Source of the DNA: Halobacteriovoraceae bacterium
GTDB lineage: Bacteria > Bdellovibrionota > Bacteriovoracia > Bacteriovoracales > Bacteriovoracaceae
Assembly (NCBI GenBank): GCA_002711995.1
Contig: PASN01000013.1
Coordinates: 297,555-361,554, forward strand
DNA length: 64,000 nt
Reading direction: 5' to 3'
The position numbers and the translations under genes were made by a program. A model generated the notes under the pieces. The model did not search any database, had not been told where the DNA came from, and worked only from the letters and a program-made list of their open reading frames with translations. Below, piece by piece: positions 8,089 through 16,663 of the stretch. Positions within the stretch are counted from its first letter, which is position 1. Each line of letters opens with the position of its first letter.

Positions 8089-8629
8089 ATTCAGCTGTGT
8101 TTTGTAAAATTGCGCAGCCAATTCTTGAACCCGCTCCGCCAGTAGGTTGAGTGGCGTAGTCATCGGCCTTGCTATGAACAATTAAAGCTCTGTTTCCAAC
8201 ATAATTTTTATCAGTAGGATTCATAGAAAGGTGTTTATACACTCTCGTCTCAACAATTGAACCAGTAGTGTTGGCCCTAAAGTTTCCTAGATCACCCACA
8301 TGGTGTTTGCCTTCAGCTGGGTGTCCATGTTTTGTGTCGGTTGGATTAAAATGTCCGCCAGCGCTGGTGAAGCTTCCATCACAAACTGGTTTTTCATGGA
8401 TATGCATAGCGTGGAATCCTGGTTTTTTAAGTCCAGTTATATTCACTATCATTTGCACACCTTCGCCCTTTGGCGCTTCTGTGAAAATTACCTCTCCGTC
8501 AGCTTGTCCTCGGAGCATGCCTCTAACAGCAATCTCATCCGTTTTAGTTTGATTTTCTTTTTGCATCTGCGCCGCGCACCCAACTGATAGTAAGAGTGAA
8601 AACGACAATGTGGTTAATACATTTTTCAT
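8087..8629 (-). CDS. sodC: Cu,Zn superoxide dismutase, lipoprotein
   Basis: Periplasmic or outer-membrane-bound Cu,Zn superoxide dismutase that removes extracytoplasmic superoxide. Metal-site motifs are visible: FHAMHIHE, GGHFNP, HPAEGKHHVGDLGNF, and the C-terminal GGAGSRIGCAIL with the conserved Arg and disulphide Cys. The signal peptide ends in a lipobox (LSVGC), so it is probably lipid-anchored. The start is the ATG at 8629, six bases after AAGGAG, giving 180 residues; the frame runs further upstream without a better site. A sigma-54-like sequence lies just upstream (8657-8673, minus strand). Confidence 0.94.
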   Translation of the reverse strand: MKNVLTTLSFSLLLSVGCAAQMQKENQTKTDEIAVRGMLRGQADGEVIFTEAPKGEGVQMIVNITGLKKPGFHAMHIHEKPVCDGSFTSAGGHFNPTDTKHGHPAEGKHHVGDLGNFRANTTGSIVETRVYKHLSMNPTDKNYVGNRALIVHSKADDYATQPTGGAGSRIGCAILQNTAE

Positions 8630-8656
8630 ATAAAACTCCTTTTTTATATTCATACA

Positions 8657-8673
8657 AGCAAGGGATGTTCCAA
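8657..8673 (-). promoter_or_regulatory. Sigma-54-like promoter candidate for sodC
   Basis: On the minus strand TTGGAACATCCCTTGCT has GG and GC doublets exactly 10 bases apart and a perfect TTGCT -12 box; the base after GG is A instead of the usual C. The implied start near 8646 leaves a short leader containing the AAGGAG site. Confidence 0.4.
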
Positions 8674-8716
8674 TCAAATAGACGGCCTGACAAAGCTTAG
8701 ATTCACATGAGTTCAT

Positions 8717-8746
8717 TTGAAGCCCCCTGTGTCAAAACGTTATAAT
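8717..8746 (+). promoter_or_regulatory. Sigma-70-type promoter of the PfpI-like gene
   Basis: TTGAAG at 8717-8722 and a perfect TATAAT at 8741-8746, 18 bases apart, lie 25 bases before the gene start. Confidence 0.6.
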
Positions 8747-8770
8747 GGCCTTGAACAAAAAGGAGATTGT

Positions 8771-9364
8771 ATGAGTAAAAGAATTGCATTTTTAGCAACC
8801 GACGGCTTTGAGAAAAGCGAATTGGAAAAACCTTACGAGGCCTTATCAAATGCTGGCTACGAGGTTATTGTTGTTTCTCCAACTCCTGACAAAATTCGCT
8901 CCTGGGATGAAACAGACTGGGGCAAAGAGTTTAAAGTTGATATGGAACTTAAAGACGCCAATCCCGATAACTTTGACGCCTTAGTGTTGCCGGGGGGAGT
9001 GATCAACCCAGACAAACTTAGAAGAGATAAAAATGCTGTAAAGTTTGTAAAATCATTCTTTGAAGGCGAGACTCAAAAACCAGTTGGAGCTATTTGTCAC
9101 GGTCCTTGGATGTTGGTGGAAGCCGATGTTGTGAAGAACAGAAAAGTAACTTCATTCCACTCAATTCACACAGATCTTTCTAATGCGGGTGCGCTTTGGG
9201 AAGATGAGGAAGTTGTTGTGGACAATGGACTTGTAACTTCTAGAAAGCCAGATGATATTCCGGCCTTTGTCGAGAAGTTAAAAGAAGTTATTGAACATGG
9301 AGAATTTAGAAAGCCACCACGTGCTGGAGGCTATGTTGACCATTATGAGAATCCACCACTTTAA
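8771..9364 (+). CDS. PfpI/DJ-1 superfamily protein (general stress protein type)
   Basis: A 197-residue member of the DJ-1/PfpI superfamily, related to YfkM/YhbO proteins that are linked to stress resistance and described as proteases, deglycases or glyoxalases. The nucleophile-elbow Cys sits in AICHGPWML and the acid-region motif VLPGGVINPD precedes it. The start is the ATG at 8771 behind AAGGAG; the frame extends upstream to 8717 but through the promoter. It is transcribed alone and ends in a strong terminator. The exact substrate cannot be told from sequence. Confidence 0.9.
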   Translation: MSKRIAFLATDGFEKSELEKPYEALSNAGYEVIVVSPTPDKIRSWDETDWGKEFKVDMELKDANPDNFDALVLPGGVINPDKLRRDKNAVKFVKSFFEGETQKPVGAICHGPWMLVEADVVKNRKVTSFHSIHTDLSNAGALWEDEEVVVDNGLVTSRKPDDIPAFVEKLKEVIEHGEFRKPPRAGGYVDHYENPPL

Positions 9365-9388
9365 ATTAAAGGCTGACAGGAAAAGAAT

Positions 9389-9414
9389 AGGCCCTCAGTT
9401 AGAGGGCCTTTTTT
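9389..9414 (+). terminator. Rho-independent terminator after the PfpI-like gene
   Basis: Eight-bp stem AGGCCCTC/GAGGGCCT with a five-base loop and a following TTTTTT run, placed between convergent genes; it may also help end htpG. Confidence 0.9.
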
Positions 9415-9422
9415 CTGGAGAA

Positions 9423-11351
9423 TTACAGAGCTAGGTTTGAAAGCTCTCCCATCAATTCCTGGGAAGAGTTAACAAATCTAGCTCTTTCTTTATCACTTAG
9501 ACCTTCGCCAGAGATAGAGGCAAGGTCTTGAACGTAGTGGGCTATTTTCTTGGCTAAATCTTTCTTGTCATCTTTTTCCCAAAGCTTGAACGCGTTTTTG
9601 ATCAAGTTGTTGGAAGGGTTTAGGACAAGAGTTTTCTTAACTGGCATGTCAAAGTTTGCCTGACCCATGCTTTGAGTCATTTGTTGAAAGCGCTTCATGC
9701 TTTCATCAACTTTGAAGTAGGCCGCAGACTTGGCGTTTTTGAAGTTTTTAACTTCAATTTCCATTTGGCTCTTGTCGTCTTTATCTTTGCCAACAAGAAT
9801 CTCTTGGAAGATGTCTTTGATTTTGCCATCTTCTTCGCTTGCGTTTTCAGTCTCAAGAATGTCTTCCATGGCGTTGTCCACAAGAGTAAACTTGAACTCT
9901 TCATCGCCTTGCTTTTTCATTTCCACATGTTGCATGAAGTGAGGATCGATGTAGCTATCCATAGTTAAAGACTGAATGCCTTCGTCTTTTAAGTGCTGTC
10001 TTAGAGTGTCGTCACTTTTTCCTTCTTCAAAGTAAACAACTTTGCCTTTCATTTTTTCTTTGAAGTTTTCAGGCACGGCTTCTTGGTACTCGGCCAAAGT
10101 CACAAGCTTGTCGTCAGTGTTTTTGAAAAGAACTTTGTCTCTCATTAGGTCATCAAACTTAGTGTCGCTGATTACACCGTATTTAACGAATAGTGCGATA
10201 TCTTCCCATACCGTTTCAAAACGCTCTCTTTCGTTTTTGTATAGTTTCTTAAGACTCTCGGCAACTTTTTTAATGATGTAGTTTGAAATCTTTTTAACAT
10301 TAGGGTCGCCTTGAAGAGCAGATCTTGAAACGTTTAGAGGTATATCTTTAGAATCAATAGCTCCTTTTAGAAGAGATAGGAATTCAGGGATAACGTTCTT
10401 AACGTTGTCAGATACAAATACCTGCTTGTTGTATAGCTTGATGTTTGAATCATTCACAGGCTTTGATCTGTCTAGTTTAGGGAAGTAAAGAATCCCTTGA
10501 AGTGTGAACGGGTGATCAACGTTTAGATGGATCCAAAATAGCGGCTCTTGATCCATTGGGAACATTCTCTTATAGAAGCTTTTGTAGTCCTCGTCTTTAA
10601 GAGTGGAAGGATCTTTTTTCCATAGAGGTTCTGTGTCATTGATGATGTCGCAAGGAATTGGTTTTTTATCTTCTTCCTTGGTTGCTTTTGCGTTTTCCTC
10701 GTTGATTCTATTGAGCTCTTCAAGATCAACAAGCTCAATCTTGTAAGGCATGAAATCACAATAGTTCACAAGAGTTTGTCTTGTTTTCCAGCTGTCTAAA
10801 AATTCTTTGCTTTCTTCATTGATGTGAAGAATTACATCAGTTCCAACTGTTTCTTTGTCAGAGTCTGTAAATTCGTAGTCCGTCTCTCCATTACAGATCC
10901 ACTTAGTAGGAGCTGAGCCTTCTTTTCTAGAGAGAGAGTTCACTTCCACTTTGTCGGCAACCATAAATGCGGAGAAGAAACCAAGTCCAAATTTCCCAAT
11001 GATCTCTTGATCTTGGCCTTTGCCTTCAGTTTCTTTCATTTTCTTTACAAACTCTTCAGCTCCAGAGAAAGCAAGCTGAGCGATATACTTCTCAACTTCG
11101 TCCTCAGTCATCCCAAGGCCGTTGTCGCGGAAGGTAATTGTTTTTTCTTCTTTGTTGATAATAACTTTTACGTCACCTGGCTGAACTTCCTGGCCTTCAG
11201 TTCTATCAAGCGTTTGACGCTTAGTGATAGCATCTGATGCGTTGGAGACAAGTTCTCTCACGAAGATGTCATGCTCAGAATAAAGCCATTTCTTAATAAT
11301 AGGGAAGATGTCAGTGGTGCTAACCGAGATTTGACCTTTTTTGTTGGACAT
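9423..11351 (-). CDS. htpG: Molecular chaperone HtpG (Hsp90)
   Basis: Cytoplasmic Hsp90 homologue of 642 residues (E. coli 624). The N-terminal GHKL ATPase motifs are intact: ELVSNASDA with the catalytic Glu, DNGLGMT, and GKFGLGFFSAFMVA for the ATP lid. The middle domain carries the conserved catalytic-loop Arg in LNVSRSALQGD, and the C-terminal dimerisation domain is complete. The ATG at 11351 follows an AAGGAG site. A close match to a heat-shock (sigma-32) promoter lies 60-90 bases upstream. It stands alone, divergent from the asparaginase-like gene. Confidence 0.98.
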   Translation of the reverse strand: MSNKKGQISVSTTDIFPIIKKWLYSEHDIFVRELVSNASDAITKRQTLDRTEGQEVQPGDVKVIINKEEKTITFRDNGLGMTEDEVEKYIAQLAFSGAEEFVKKMKETEGKGQDQEIIGKFGLGFFSAFMVADKVEVNSLSRKEGSAPTKWICNGETDYEFTDSDKETVGTDVILHINEESKEFLDSWKTRQTLVNYCDFMPYKIELVDLEELNRINEENAKATKEEDKKPIPCDIINDTEPLWKKDPSTLKDEDYKSFYKRMFPMDQEPLFWIHLNVDHPFTLQGILYFPKLDRSKPVNDSNIKLYNKQVFVSDNVKNVIPEFLSLLKGAIDSKDIPLNVSRSALQGDPNVKKISNYIIKKVAESLKKLYKNERERFETVWEDIALFVKYGVISDTKFDDLMRDKVLFKNTDDKLVTLAEYQEAVPENFKEKMKGKVVYFEEGKSDDTLRQHLKDEGIQSLTMDSYIDPHFMQHVEMKKQGDEEFKFTLVDNAMEDILETENASEEDGKIKDIFQEILVGKDKDDKSQMEIEVKNFKNAKSAAYFKVDESMKRFQQMTQSMGQANFDMPVKKTLVLNPSNNLIKNAFKLWEKDDKKDLAKKIAHYVQDLASISGEGLSDKERARFVNSSQELMGELSNLAL

Positions 11352-11408
11352 TGTTGTAACTCCTTGTATTTTTTACGTATCTACTTAATAAATAGTTGGC
11401 CAACCTCA

Positions 11409-11443
11409 ATATGGTTGCGATATTGCTGGCGTCAAGGGCGAAA
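11409..11443 (-). promoter_or_regulatory. Heat-shock (sigma-32-type) promoter of htpG
   Basis: On the minus strand TTTCGCCCTTGAC (11443-11431) matches the RpoH -35 consensus TNtCNCcCTTGAA at all but the last base. After 13 bases CAACCATAT (11417-11409) follows, matching most of the CCCCATaT -10. The position fits the known heat-shock control of htpG. Confidence 0.65.
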
Positions 11444-11460
11444 CTTAAATTTGAGGCACT

Positions 11461-11979
11461 ATGGAGAAGAATCCAGTACAAAAAATCACTCTTTTGACCA
11501 CGGGCGGCACAATTGAGAAGACATATGACGAGATTGAAGGAACTCTTTTTAATAGAGAGACCGTTGTCAGGAAGCGAATAGAGGACAGATTAAGACTGCC
11601 TTGGACTCGTATTGAGATCAGGACTCTTATGGCAAAAGACTCTCTGGACATGACTGACGAGGACAGACAATTTATCATTAGCTCCATTAAGTACGCCGCA
11701 GGGCAAGGCCATCCAATAGTAATCCTTCACGGCACAGACTCCATGCAAGACACAGCTGAACTTTGTGCTCTAAGCTACAATCCAACTGTACCAGTTGTTT
11801 TTACTGGGGCCATGAAGCCTTTAGGCTTTGAAGACTCAGACGCAATTCAAAACGTAACTGAGGCCATGATGGTGGCCAAGATTGTTAACCCTGGTGTTTA
11901 TATAAGCTTTCATAATCGTCTTTTTGAAGTCCCAGGCGCCAGAAAAAATAAGGCAAAACGCACATTTGAGGCATATTAA
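11461..11979 (+). CDS. Short asparaginase-like protein (N-terminal domain only)
   Basis: A 172-residue protein equal to the N-terminal domain of type I/II L-asparaginases. TTGGTI (the first catalytic Thr), HGTDSMQDTA (the second Thr and Asp) and TGAMKP (the catalytic Lys) are all present, so the active-site residues of this domain are intact. The usual C-terminal domain of about 150 residues is missing, and the stop is followed within 50 bases by another gene, so there is no sign of a broken remnant. Similar one-domain proteins exist in proteobacteria. Whether it hydrolyses asparagine is unclear. Confidence 0.85.
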   Translation: MEKNPVQKITLLTTGGTIEKTYDEIEGTLFNRETVVRKRIEDRLRLPWTRIEIRTLMAKDSLDMTDEDRQFIISSIKYAAGQGHPIVILHGTDSMQDTAELCALSYNPTVPVVFTGAMKPLGFEDSDAIQNVTEAMMVAKIVNPGVYISFHNRLFEVPGARKNKAKRTFEAY

Positions 11980-12028
11980 TCTAATCTTCAACTTGGTATT
12001 TTACTTGCCTCTAGGTTAATATCAGGCC

Positions 12029-12664
12029 ATGGAGCCTAAAAAACCTCTACTCAGGGGACATTTTCATCAATCAATGTTTTTTATCACATTGGGTGCATGC
12101 TCCTTGTTAATAGCTCAGTGTGAGAATGCTAAGCAGCTAGCGTCTTCAATTATCTATTCAATTGGGCTTCTGTCTATGTTTGGAATTAGCGCTTTGTATC
12201 ACAGGATTAATTGGTCTCCAGACACGAGAGCAATTCTAAGAAAGCTAGATCACAGTGGCATCTTTATAATGATTGCGGGCTCATTCACGCCAATCACAAT
12301 GTTTGCTCTTTCTTCAAGTTCGGGAATGTTTCTTTTAAAAACCATATGGGTTGTGACTCTGCTGGGAGTGTTAAAGTCAGTTCTCTTTGCCCATCTTAAT
12401 AAGAAAATAAACATGCTGTTGTACTTGATTGCTGGCTATTTAATCATGCCTTATGTCTCCGAGATCGGAGAAAACGTGGGAAGTGTAAATGTATGGCTGC
12501 TTGTGGCCGGAGGAATTGTTTACTCTGTGGGAGCTCTCAGCTATGGATTTAAGTTTCCTAAGTTAAGCCCGAGAGTCTTTGGCTATCATGAGCTATTTCA
12601 CGTATTTGTCAGTATCGCCGCCATTATTCACTTTATAGCCATCTATTCGATCATTCTTCACTAA
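12029..12664 (+). CDS. Hemolysin III / YqfA-type membrane protein
   Basis: A 211-residue polytopic membrane protein of the hemolysin III family (PAQR-like superfamily) with about seven hydrophobic helices. Family motifs are visible: SALYHRINW near residue 56, RKLDHSGIFIMIAGS, and HELFHVFV near the C-terminus; their His, Asp and Ser residues form the putative metal site. Despite the name, most members are not proven hemolysins and are linked to membrane fluidity. Its ATG is 49 bases after the asparaginase-like stop, so it may be co-transcribed. Confidence 0.92.
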   Translation: MEPKKPLLRGHFHQSMFFITLGACSLLIAQCENAKQLASSIIYSIGLLSMFGISALYHRINWSPDTRAILRKLDHSGIFIMIAGSFTPITMFALSSSSGMFLLKTIWVVTLLGVLKSVLFAHLNKKINMLLYLIAGYLIMPYVSEIGENVGSVNVWLLVAGGIVYSVGALSYGFKFPKLSPRVFGYHELFHVFVSIAAIIHFIAIYSIILH

Positions 12665-12830
12665 TTTTAGTAGTGTAGAAGCCTAGCTCGACTCATTTAG
12701 TTGTCACATAGCTAAGGTTTGGCCATCTCCAGTTCTAATTATTTCAGGTGTTTAGAGTGAAAATGTCAAACTTTGCCGTGTGGGACTTTATAATTAAGTA
12801 AGGATTCTTTAATTCCGAAAAGACAATGAG

Positions 12831-14780
12831 ATGAAAAAGTTTTTACTACTATTACTATTATTTAGCTTCTACTCCTGCGAGGACATTTCTGGCACTAGAC
12901 CGCTTGAGACCTTAAAGGATGATGTCGTTGGCGACATTGGAGGAGGAGTTGGAAACGGAGCAGTTCCAGGAGATGGAGCTATAGGCAATGAAGATCCAGA
13001 GTTAGTGGAAGCAAAGGTCGAAATAAGACACCTCATTGAGCCAAAAATTGACAACAACAGCGATGGCGGTACTTATAAAAGAAAACTCACTATACCTAAA
13101 AACTATGATGGGCTTCTTTACTTGGCAGGGATAAATATTTCCACACTGAGCGAGAAGAACCTGAAAGTTAGATTTAAATTTGGTCTTGATTCAAGTCCAA
13201 TTGATATTCCAGCTCACATTAGCACGGCACCTGGGCTGACGCCTCAAACAAGTGTTGAAGTTCTAATCATGGATATGAGAAGCGCTCCATTCGATAAAGT
13301 GCGTTTATTTTATGATCTTTTTGACTACAACGAATACGACTTTGGAAACTCAACTCCTGACCCAGGCGTTCTAAGCGAGCCTGTTCAGTTTAATAGAGAT
13401 GATAAGTTGTTTTGTAGAGGACTGAGGCTTGAGCACGATCCAACTTTTAATGGAAAGCTTGCAGACGGTTGCTCGGAAGCAAACGACACTTGTAAGTTTG
13501 CTTATGCAAAAATTTTAGATAAAGGCCTTGTGAAGTCAGACTGGCTTACGGCCATTCTTCCGACAGAAAAAAATGTGGCAAGCTCCACTGGCGTCCTGTC
13601 AGATGATAGCAATGAACTGAACCTTGATCGTTGTTTGCCTGACAATCCAAGCTCTGCCCAACATACGATTGGATCCACCACATTTCCATTCTCTGCGAGC
13701 TTTAACTCTGGTCTTTCAAAGTGGGAGATCGTTGGGGGAAGCCTTGTTGAACTTTTTGAGGGGACAACGTCTCTTGGAGAGTACTACTACCAAGGGCCAT
13801 ATCAAGCAATTAACCTTAATAAGTGGGAAGTTAAAGACAGTGCTCTTCTAGGGGAGAGTGGGATCTTTGGAAAATTTTTAAACCTTAACTCTGTAGCGGG
13901 CGTGGACTCCACTGAACTTCAGTTTGGGGCCCAAGCAAAGCTATTTCCACTCCAAACAAAACTAAGTCTCCCAAAAGATGTTGAGTATATGGGGAGTGCT
14001 ATTCCTGGCGATCCTAAGAGTATCCAAACTATGGGATCCAATGGTGAGAGCCTTTGGATGGATGGCTGCAACGAAAGAATTAGCACAATGCTTAACGACT
14101 ATAACGGTGAACATGTAGGCTCATGCAATGTCACTGCAACTGTAGAAATCGTTGCCATTGAAGATGATGGAACCGAAAAAATAATTGACGCCACCAATGA
14201 AGTTAAGCTTCAGCTTGTTAAGCCTGAGACTTTAAACACTGACGGTGAAAACGTTTTACTTTCAAGTTTCCAATCATGCTCTTCTTCTTCCCAGTGTGGA
14301 TCAGATGAATGTTGTATGAACAAGCGTTGCTGGTCAAAAGACATTGTTTCTCAATGTGTTGAAGATTTGCCTACATATGGAAACAACCTACCTGGAGACA
14401 GCTGTCAAAGTGATCATGAGTGCGCAAGTCTTTGCTGTAATCAAGCAAGCGGCAAGTGCGCAGTTCACGACACTCTTTCAGACCCTCAGGTATTTTGTTC
14501 TAAGCCTTCTGGGCAAACATGTATTGCTAGAGAGTGGTGTATGAAGCATCCAGTGACTCAATGTTATATCGTTAACACGGGCTTTGATGCTCAAGGGCAA
14601 AAGACTTGCGCCAAGAGATGCTATACATTTGAGAAGCATGGCGATTGTAAAGCGAGCGCTGGTAATGTGATGGGTATTTGCCAACCACCAGAGCAACCAG
14701 AGCAGCCGGTATTTAATCCCGACGATCCAAATCGTTGCGACGATGCGATCGATCCTCAGGATGTTCCTATAAATAATTAA
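12831..14780 (+). CDS. Large lipoprotein with Cys-rich C-terminal domain
   Basis: A 649-residue lipoprotein: the leader ends in a lipobox (FYSC, Cys16), so it should be lipid-anchored in the envelope. The first 470 residues look like a beta-rich extracellular region with Gly-rich linker after the anchor. Residues about 485-620 are strikingly Cys-rich (CSSSSQCGSDECCMN, then CQSDHECASLCCN and CIAREWC), a spacing that resembles the dickkopf/colipase-type Cys-rich modules of secreted eukaryotic proteins; I infer disulphide knots. It ends in PEQPEQP and an acidic tail. A role in surface binding is a guess. It faces the lipase-like gene tail to tail. Confidence 0.85.
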   Translation: MKKFLLLLLLFSFYSCEDISGTRPLETLKDDVVGDIGGGVGNGAVPGDGAIGNEDPELVEAKVEIRHLIEPKIDNNSDGGTYKRKLTIPKNYDGLLYLAGINISTLSEKNLKVRFKFGLDSSPIDIPAHISTAPGLTPQTSVEVLIMDMRSAPFDKVRLFYDLFDYNEYDFGNSTPDPGVLSEPVQFNRDDKLFCRGLRLEHDPTFNGKLADGCSEANDTCKFAYAKILDKGLVKSDWLTAILPTEKNVASSTGVLSDDSNELNLDRCLPDNPSSAQHTIGSTTFPFSASFNSGLSKWEIVGGSLVELFEGTTSLGEYYYQGPYQAINLNKWEVKDSALLGESGIFGKFLNLNSVAGVDSTELQFGAQAKLFPLQTKLSLPKDVEYMGSAIPGDPKSIQTMGSNGESLWMDGCNERISTMLNDYNGEHVGSCNVTATVEIVAIEDDGTEKIIDATNEVKLQLVKPETLNTDGENVLLSSFQSCSSSSQCGSDECCMNKRCWSKDIVSQCVEDLPTYGNNLPGDSCQSDHECASLCCNQASGKCAVHDTLSDPQVFCSKPSGQTCIAREWCMKHPVTQCYIVNTGFDAQGQKTCAKRCYTFEKHGDCKASAGNVMGICQPPEQPEQPVFNPDDPNRCDDAIDPQDVPINN

Positions 14781-14785
14781 TAAGA

Positions 14786-16072
14786 CTATTTATTAGAGAA
14801 GTCTGCTTTGATGAAAGTGGCTGTGCCTTTTTCAACGGTAACTTTGGTTGTGGTTTCTTGAAGGTCAGGGTGGTCAAGAACCAGAGTTGCATTTTCTTGA
14901 ATCCTATCTGAAACAATGGTGCCCTTTATTATAAAATAGGCCTTGTTACCGATGATGTTGACTGGAGTTTGAGATGCTCCTTTGAGACGATAGTTGCTTA
15001 GTGAGATATTCTCTGAAAGCTGCATAGTTACTTCTGCCTCATCAAGACTTTTCAGCTCTTCAGGAAAGGTTGCAATAATATGAAGATCAAAGCCCCTTAT
15101 ATTAGAACCAATGCTTTCATCGTTGATTGGTTGGTCTTGGTCCAAGAACTGACGCATTGACAGGTATCCCTCATGATCACATTTGGAAATCTCTTTGCAT
15201 TCAGAGGGAACCTCTGCAATTCCATCACCCGGGCCTGCCTCCATATGGGTTCCATAGGAGTGCGCGAACTCCCCAAGTGAAAAACGCTTATGTTTCGCTT
15301 CTTTTTGATCAGTCCAGTTTGCATAGAGAAAGTTTAGTTTCATGCTAGGAGTGTTGACTACAAGGTCGCCTTCAAAAAATTGGCTGACATGCTTGGTAAA
15401 AACGTAGTCTTTGTACGGTGCCATAGCGGAGATATTTAAGACTTTAATATTTTTTCTCACAAACTCCTGGAACTTTAATCCTTCCTTAGAGGTGAAGAAC
15501 TCAATAAGCCCTTGATAGAAACTGCTTCCATATTTCATGTTGTGCAGTTGTCTTTTGCCAAAAGGAGAAATTATGTTTGAATCAAGACCTAGACTGAAAA
15601 ATACGCTTTCACCCATCATGGCAAAGTCGCTTCCTAGAAAAGGGGTGGATAGAGAAATGTAATTCTTTATTCTTTCAACCTGGTCCTTATCAAAGCCTTC
15701 ACTGTTTTTGTGGGCCTGAATTAACCAGTTAAGTCCCACAAGTCCGCCTTGAGAGTGCATTATTAACGTGATGTCTTTTTTATTTTTACTGTTGGGAAGA
15801 TCTTTTATGAACTGGTTTAACTCTTTTGAGAAGTCGTTAACGATTAGTGAGCTATCCTTGGTTTTGTAATTAAAATGGTAAGCTTCACTGCAAGACTCTT
15901 GGGCCTCAAGGGCACCCTTCATATCCTTAAAAGAGGAAGCACTTCCACCAATGCCGTGGATCAAAATGTATTTATGAGTGCCTTCACAGGAGGACTCGGT
16001 TGCGGCCTGAACATAAGAAATACTCAGAACACTCAATATTGTGATTGCTAAAGCTTGAATTCTCATCGGCAT
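14786..16072 (-). CDS. Secreted alpha/beta-hydrolase, lipase-like
   Basis: A 428-residue protein with a signal peptide (ending VQAATES), likely periplasmic or secreted. The oxyanion-hole region YILIHGIGGSASS and the nucleophile elbow MHSQGGLVG (catalytic Ser in HSQGG) place it with PGAP1/LipA-type alpha/beta hydrolases. The catalytic Asp and His are not certain; HSYGTHMEAGPGD is a candidate. The C-terminal 110 residues look like a separate beta domain. Two in-frame ATGs (16072 and 16066) are possible starts, with no clear ribosome binding site. A perfect palindrome overlaps the start region. Substrate unknown. Confidence 0.82.
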   Translation of the reverse strand: MPMRIQALAITILSVLSISYVQAATESSCEGTHKYILIHGIGGSASSFKDMKGALEAQESCSEAYHFNYKTKDSSLIVNDFSKELNQFIKDLPNSKNKKDITLIMHSQGGLVGLNWLIQAHKNSEGFDKDQVERIKNYISLSTPFLGSDFAMMGESVFFSLGLDSNIISPFGKRQLHNMKYGSSFYQGLIEFFTSKEGLKFQEFVRKNIKVLNISAMAPYKDYVFTKHVSQFFEGDLVVNTPSMKLNFLYANWTDQKEAKHKRFSLGEFAHSYGTHMEAGPGDGIAEVPSECKEISKCDHEGYLSMRQFLDQDQPINDESIGSNIRGFDLHIIATFPEELKSLDEAEVTMQLSENISLSNYRLKGASQTPVNIIGNKAYFIIKGTIVSDRIQENATLVLDHPDLQETTTKVTVEKGTATFIKADFSNK

Positions 16073-16087
16073 ATACTAACAGTATAT
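16071..16087. promoter_or_regulatory. Palindrome at the start of the lipase-like gene
   Basis: ATATACT-AAC-AGTATAT is a perfect 7-bp inverted repeat that covers the first possible ATG. It could be an operator, or an AT-rich promoter -10 region on the minus strand (TATACT). Confidence 0.4.
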
Positions 16088-16175
16088 AGCTCTTGTGCAA
16101 TGCGTTTGGTTTATTTGTGTAAAAAGTTCAAAACGCTGCTGACTTCAATCAACTGGGCTTTGGACAATTCATGAC

Positions 16176-16200
16176 ATAGACTGGATTTCTTTTAGTCTAT
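16176..16200. promoter_or_regulatory. Inverted repeat upstream of the epimerase gene
   Basis: ATAGACT (16176-16182) and AGTCTAT (16194-16200) form a 7-bp inverted repeat with an 11-base spacer, just before a CATAAT -10-like hexamer (16205-16210). It is placed where a repressor would act. Confidence 0.35.
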
Positions 16201-16233
16201 TGGGCATAATAGGCTAAAAAAAGGAAGACCACT

Positions 16234-16656
16234 ATGTTGCCTGAACTTGAAAATTGCGTTTTAGACCATGTTGCCATTGCTGTGAAAGACTTAGAAGAGA
16301 GTGTGAAAGTCTACGAGGCCATAGGATTGAAATTCTCTGGGGAAAGGGAAGTGGTTGAGGCACAAAAGGTTAAAACCGCTTTTGCTCCCATAGATGAAAA
16401 TGGACATATAGAGTTGCTTCAATCCACAGATGAATCTGGCCCTATTGGGAAATATATTCAAAAGAAAGGCCCTGGGATCCACCATATGTGTTTTAGAGTT
16501 CCCGATATTGTTAAAAAAGAGGAAGAACTTAGATCAAAGGGGTTTAGGCTTCTTTACGAGAAAGCGCAAGTTGGGGCAGGCAATTGCCTAGTAAACTTTA
16601 TCCATCCAAAATCAACTGGTGGCGCGCTAATAGAAATTTCCGAAAAGCAAAGCTGA
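16234..16656 (+). CDS. mce: Methylmalonyl-CoA epimerase
   Basis: A 140-residue vicinal-oxygen-chelate fold enzyme that interconverts the 2R and 2S forms of methylmalonyl-CoA, feeding propionate-derived carbon into succinyl-CoA. Metal-ligand motifs are visible: LDHVAIAV near the N-terminus, GIHHMCFRV in the middle and HPKSTGGALIE at the C-terminus, which is the usual family signature. AGGAAGA precedes the ATG. The rhomboid-like gene starts seven bases after its stop, suggesting one transcript. The mutase itself is not in the window. Confidence 0.94.
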   Translation: MLPELENCVLDHVAIAVKDLEESVKVYEAIGLKFSGEREVVEAQKVKTAFAPIDENGHIELLQSTDESGPIGKYIQKKGPGIHHMCFRVPDIVKKEEELRSKGFRLLYEKAQVGAGNCLVNFIHPKSTGGALIEISEKQS

Positions 16657-16663
16657 GGTATTA

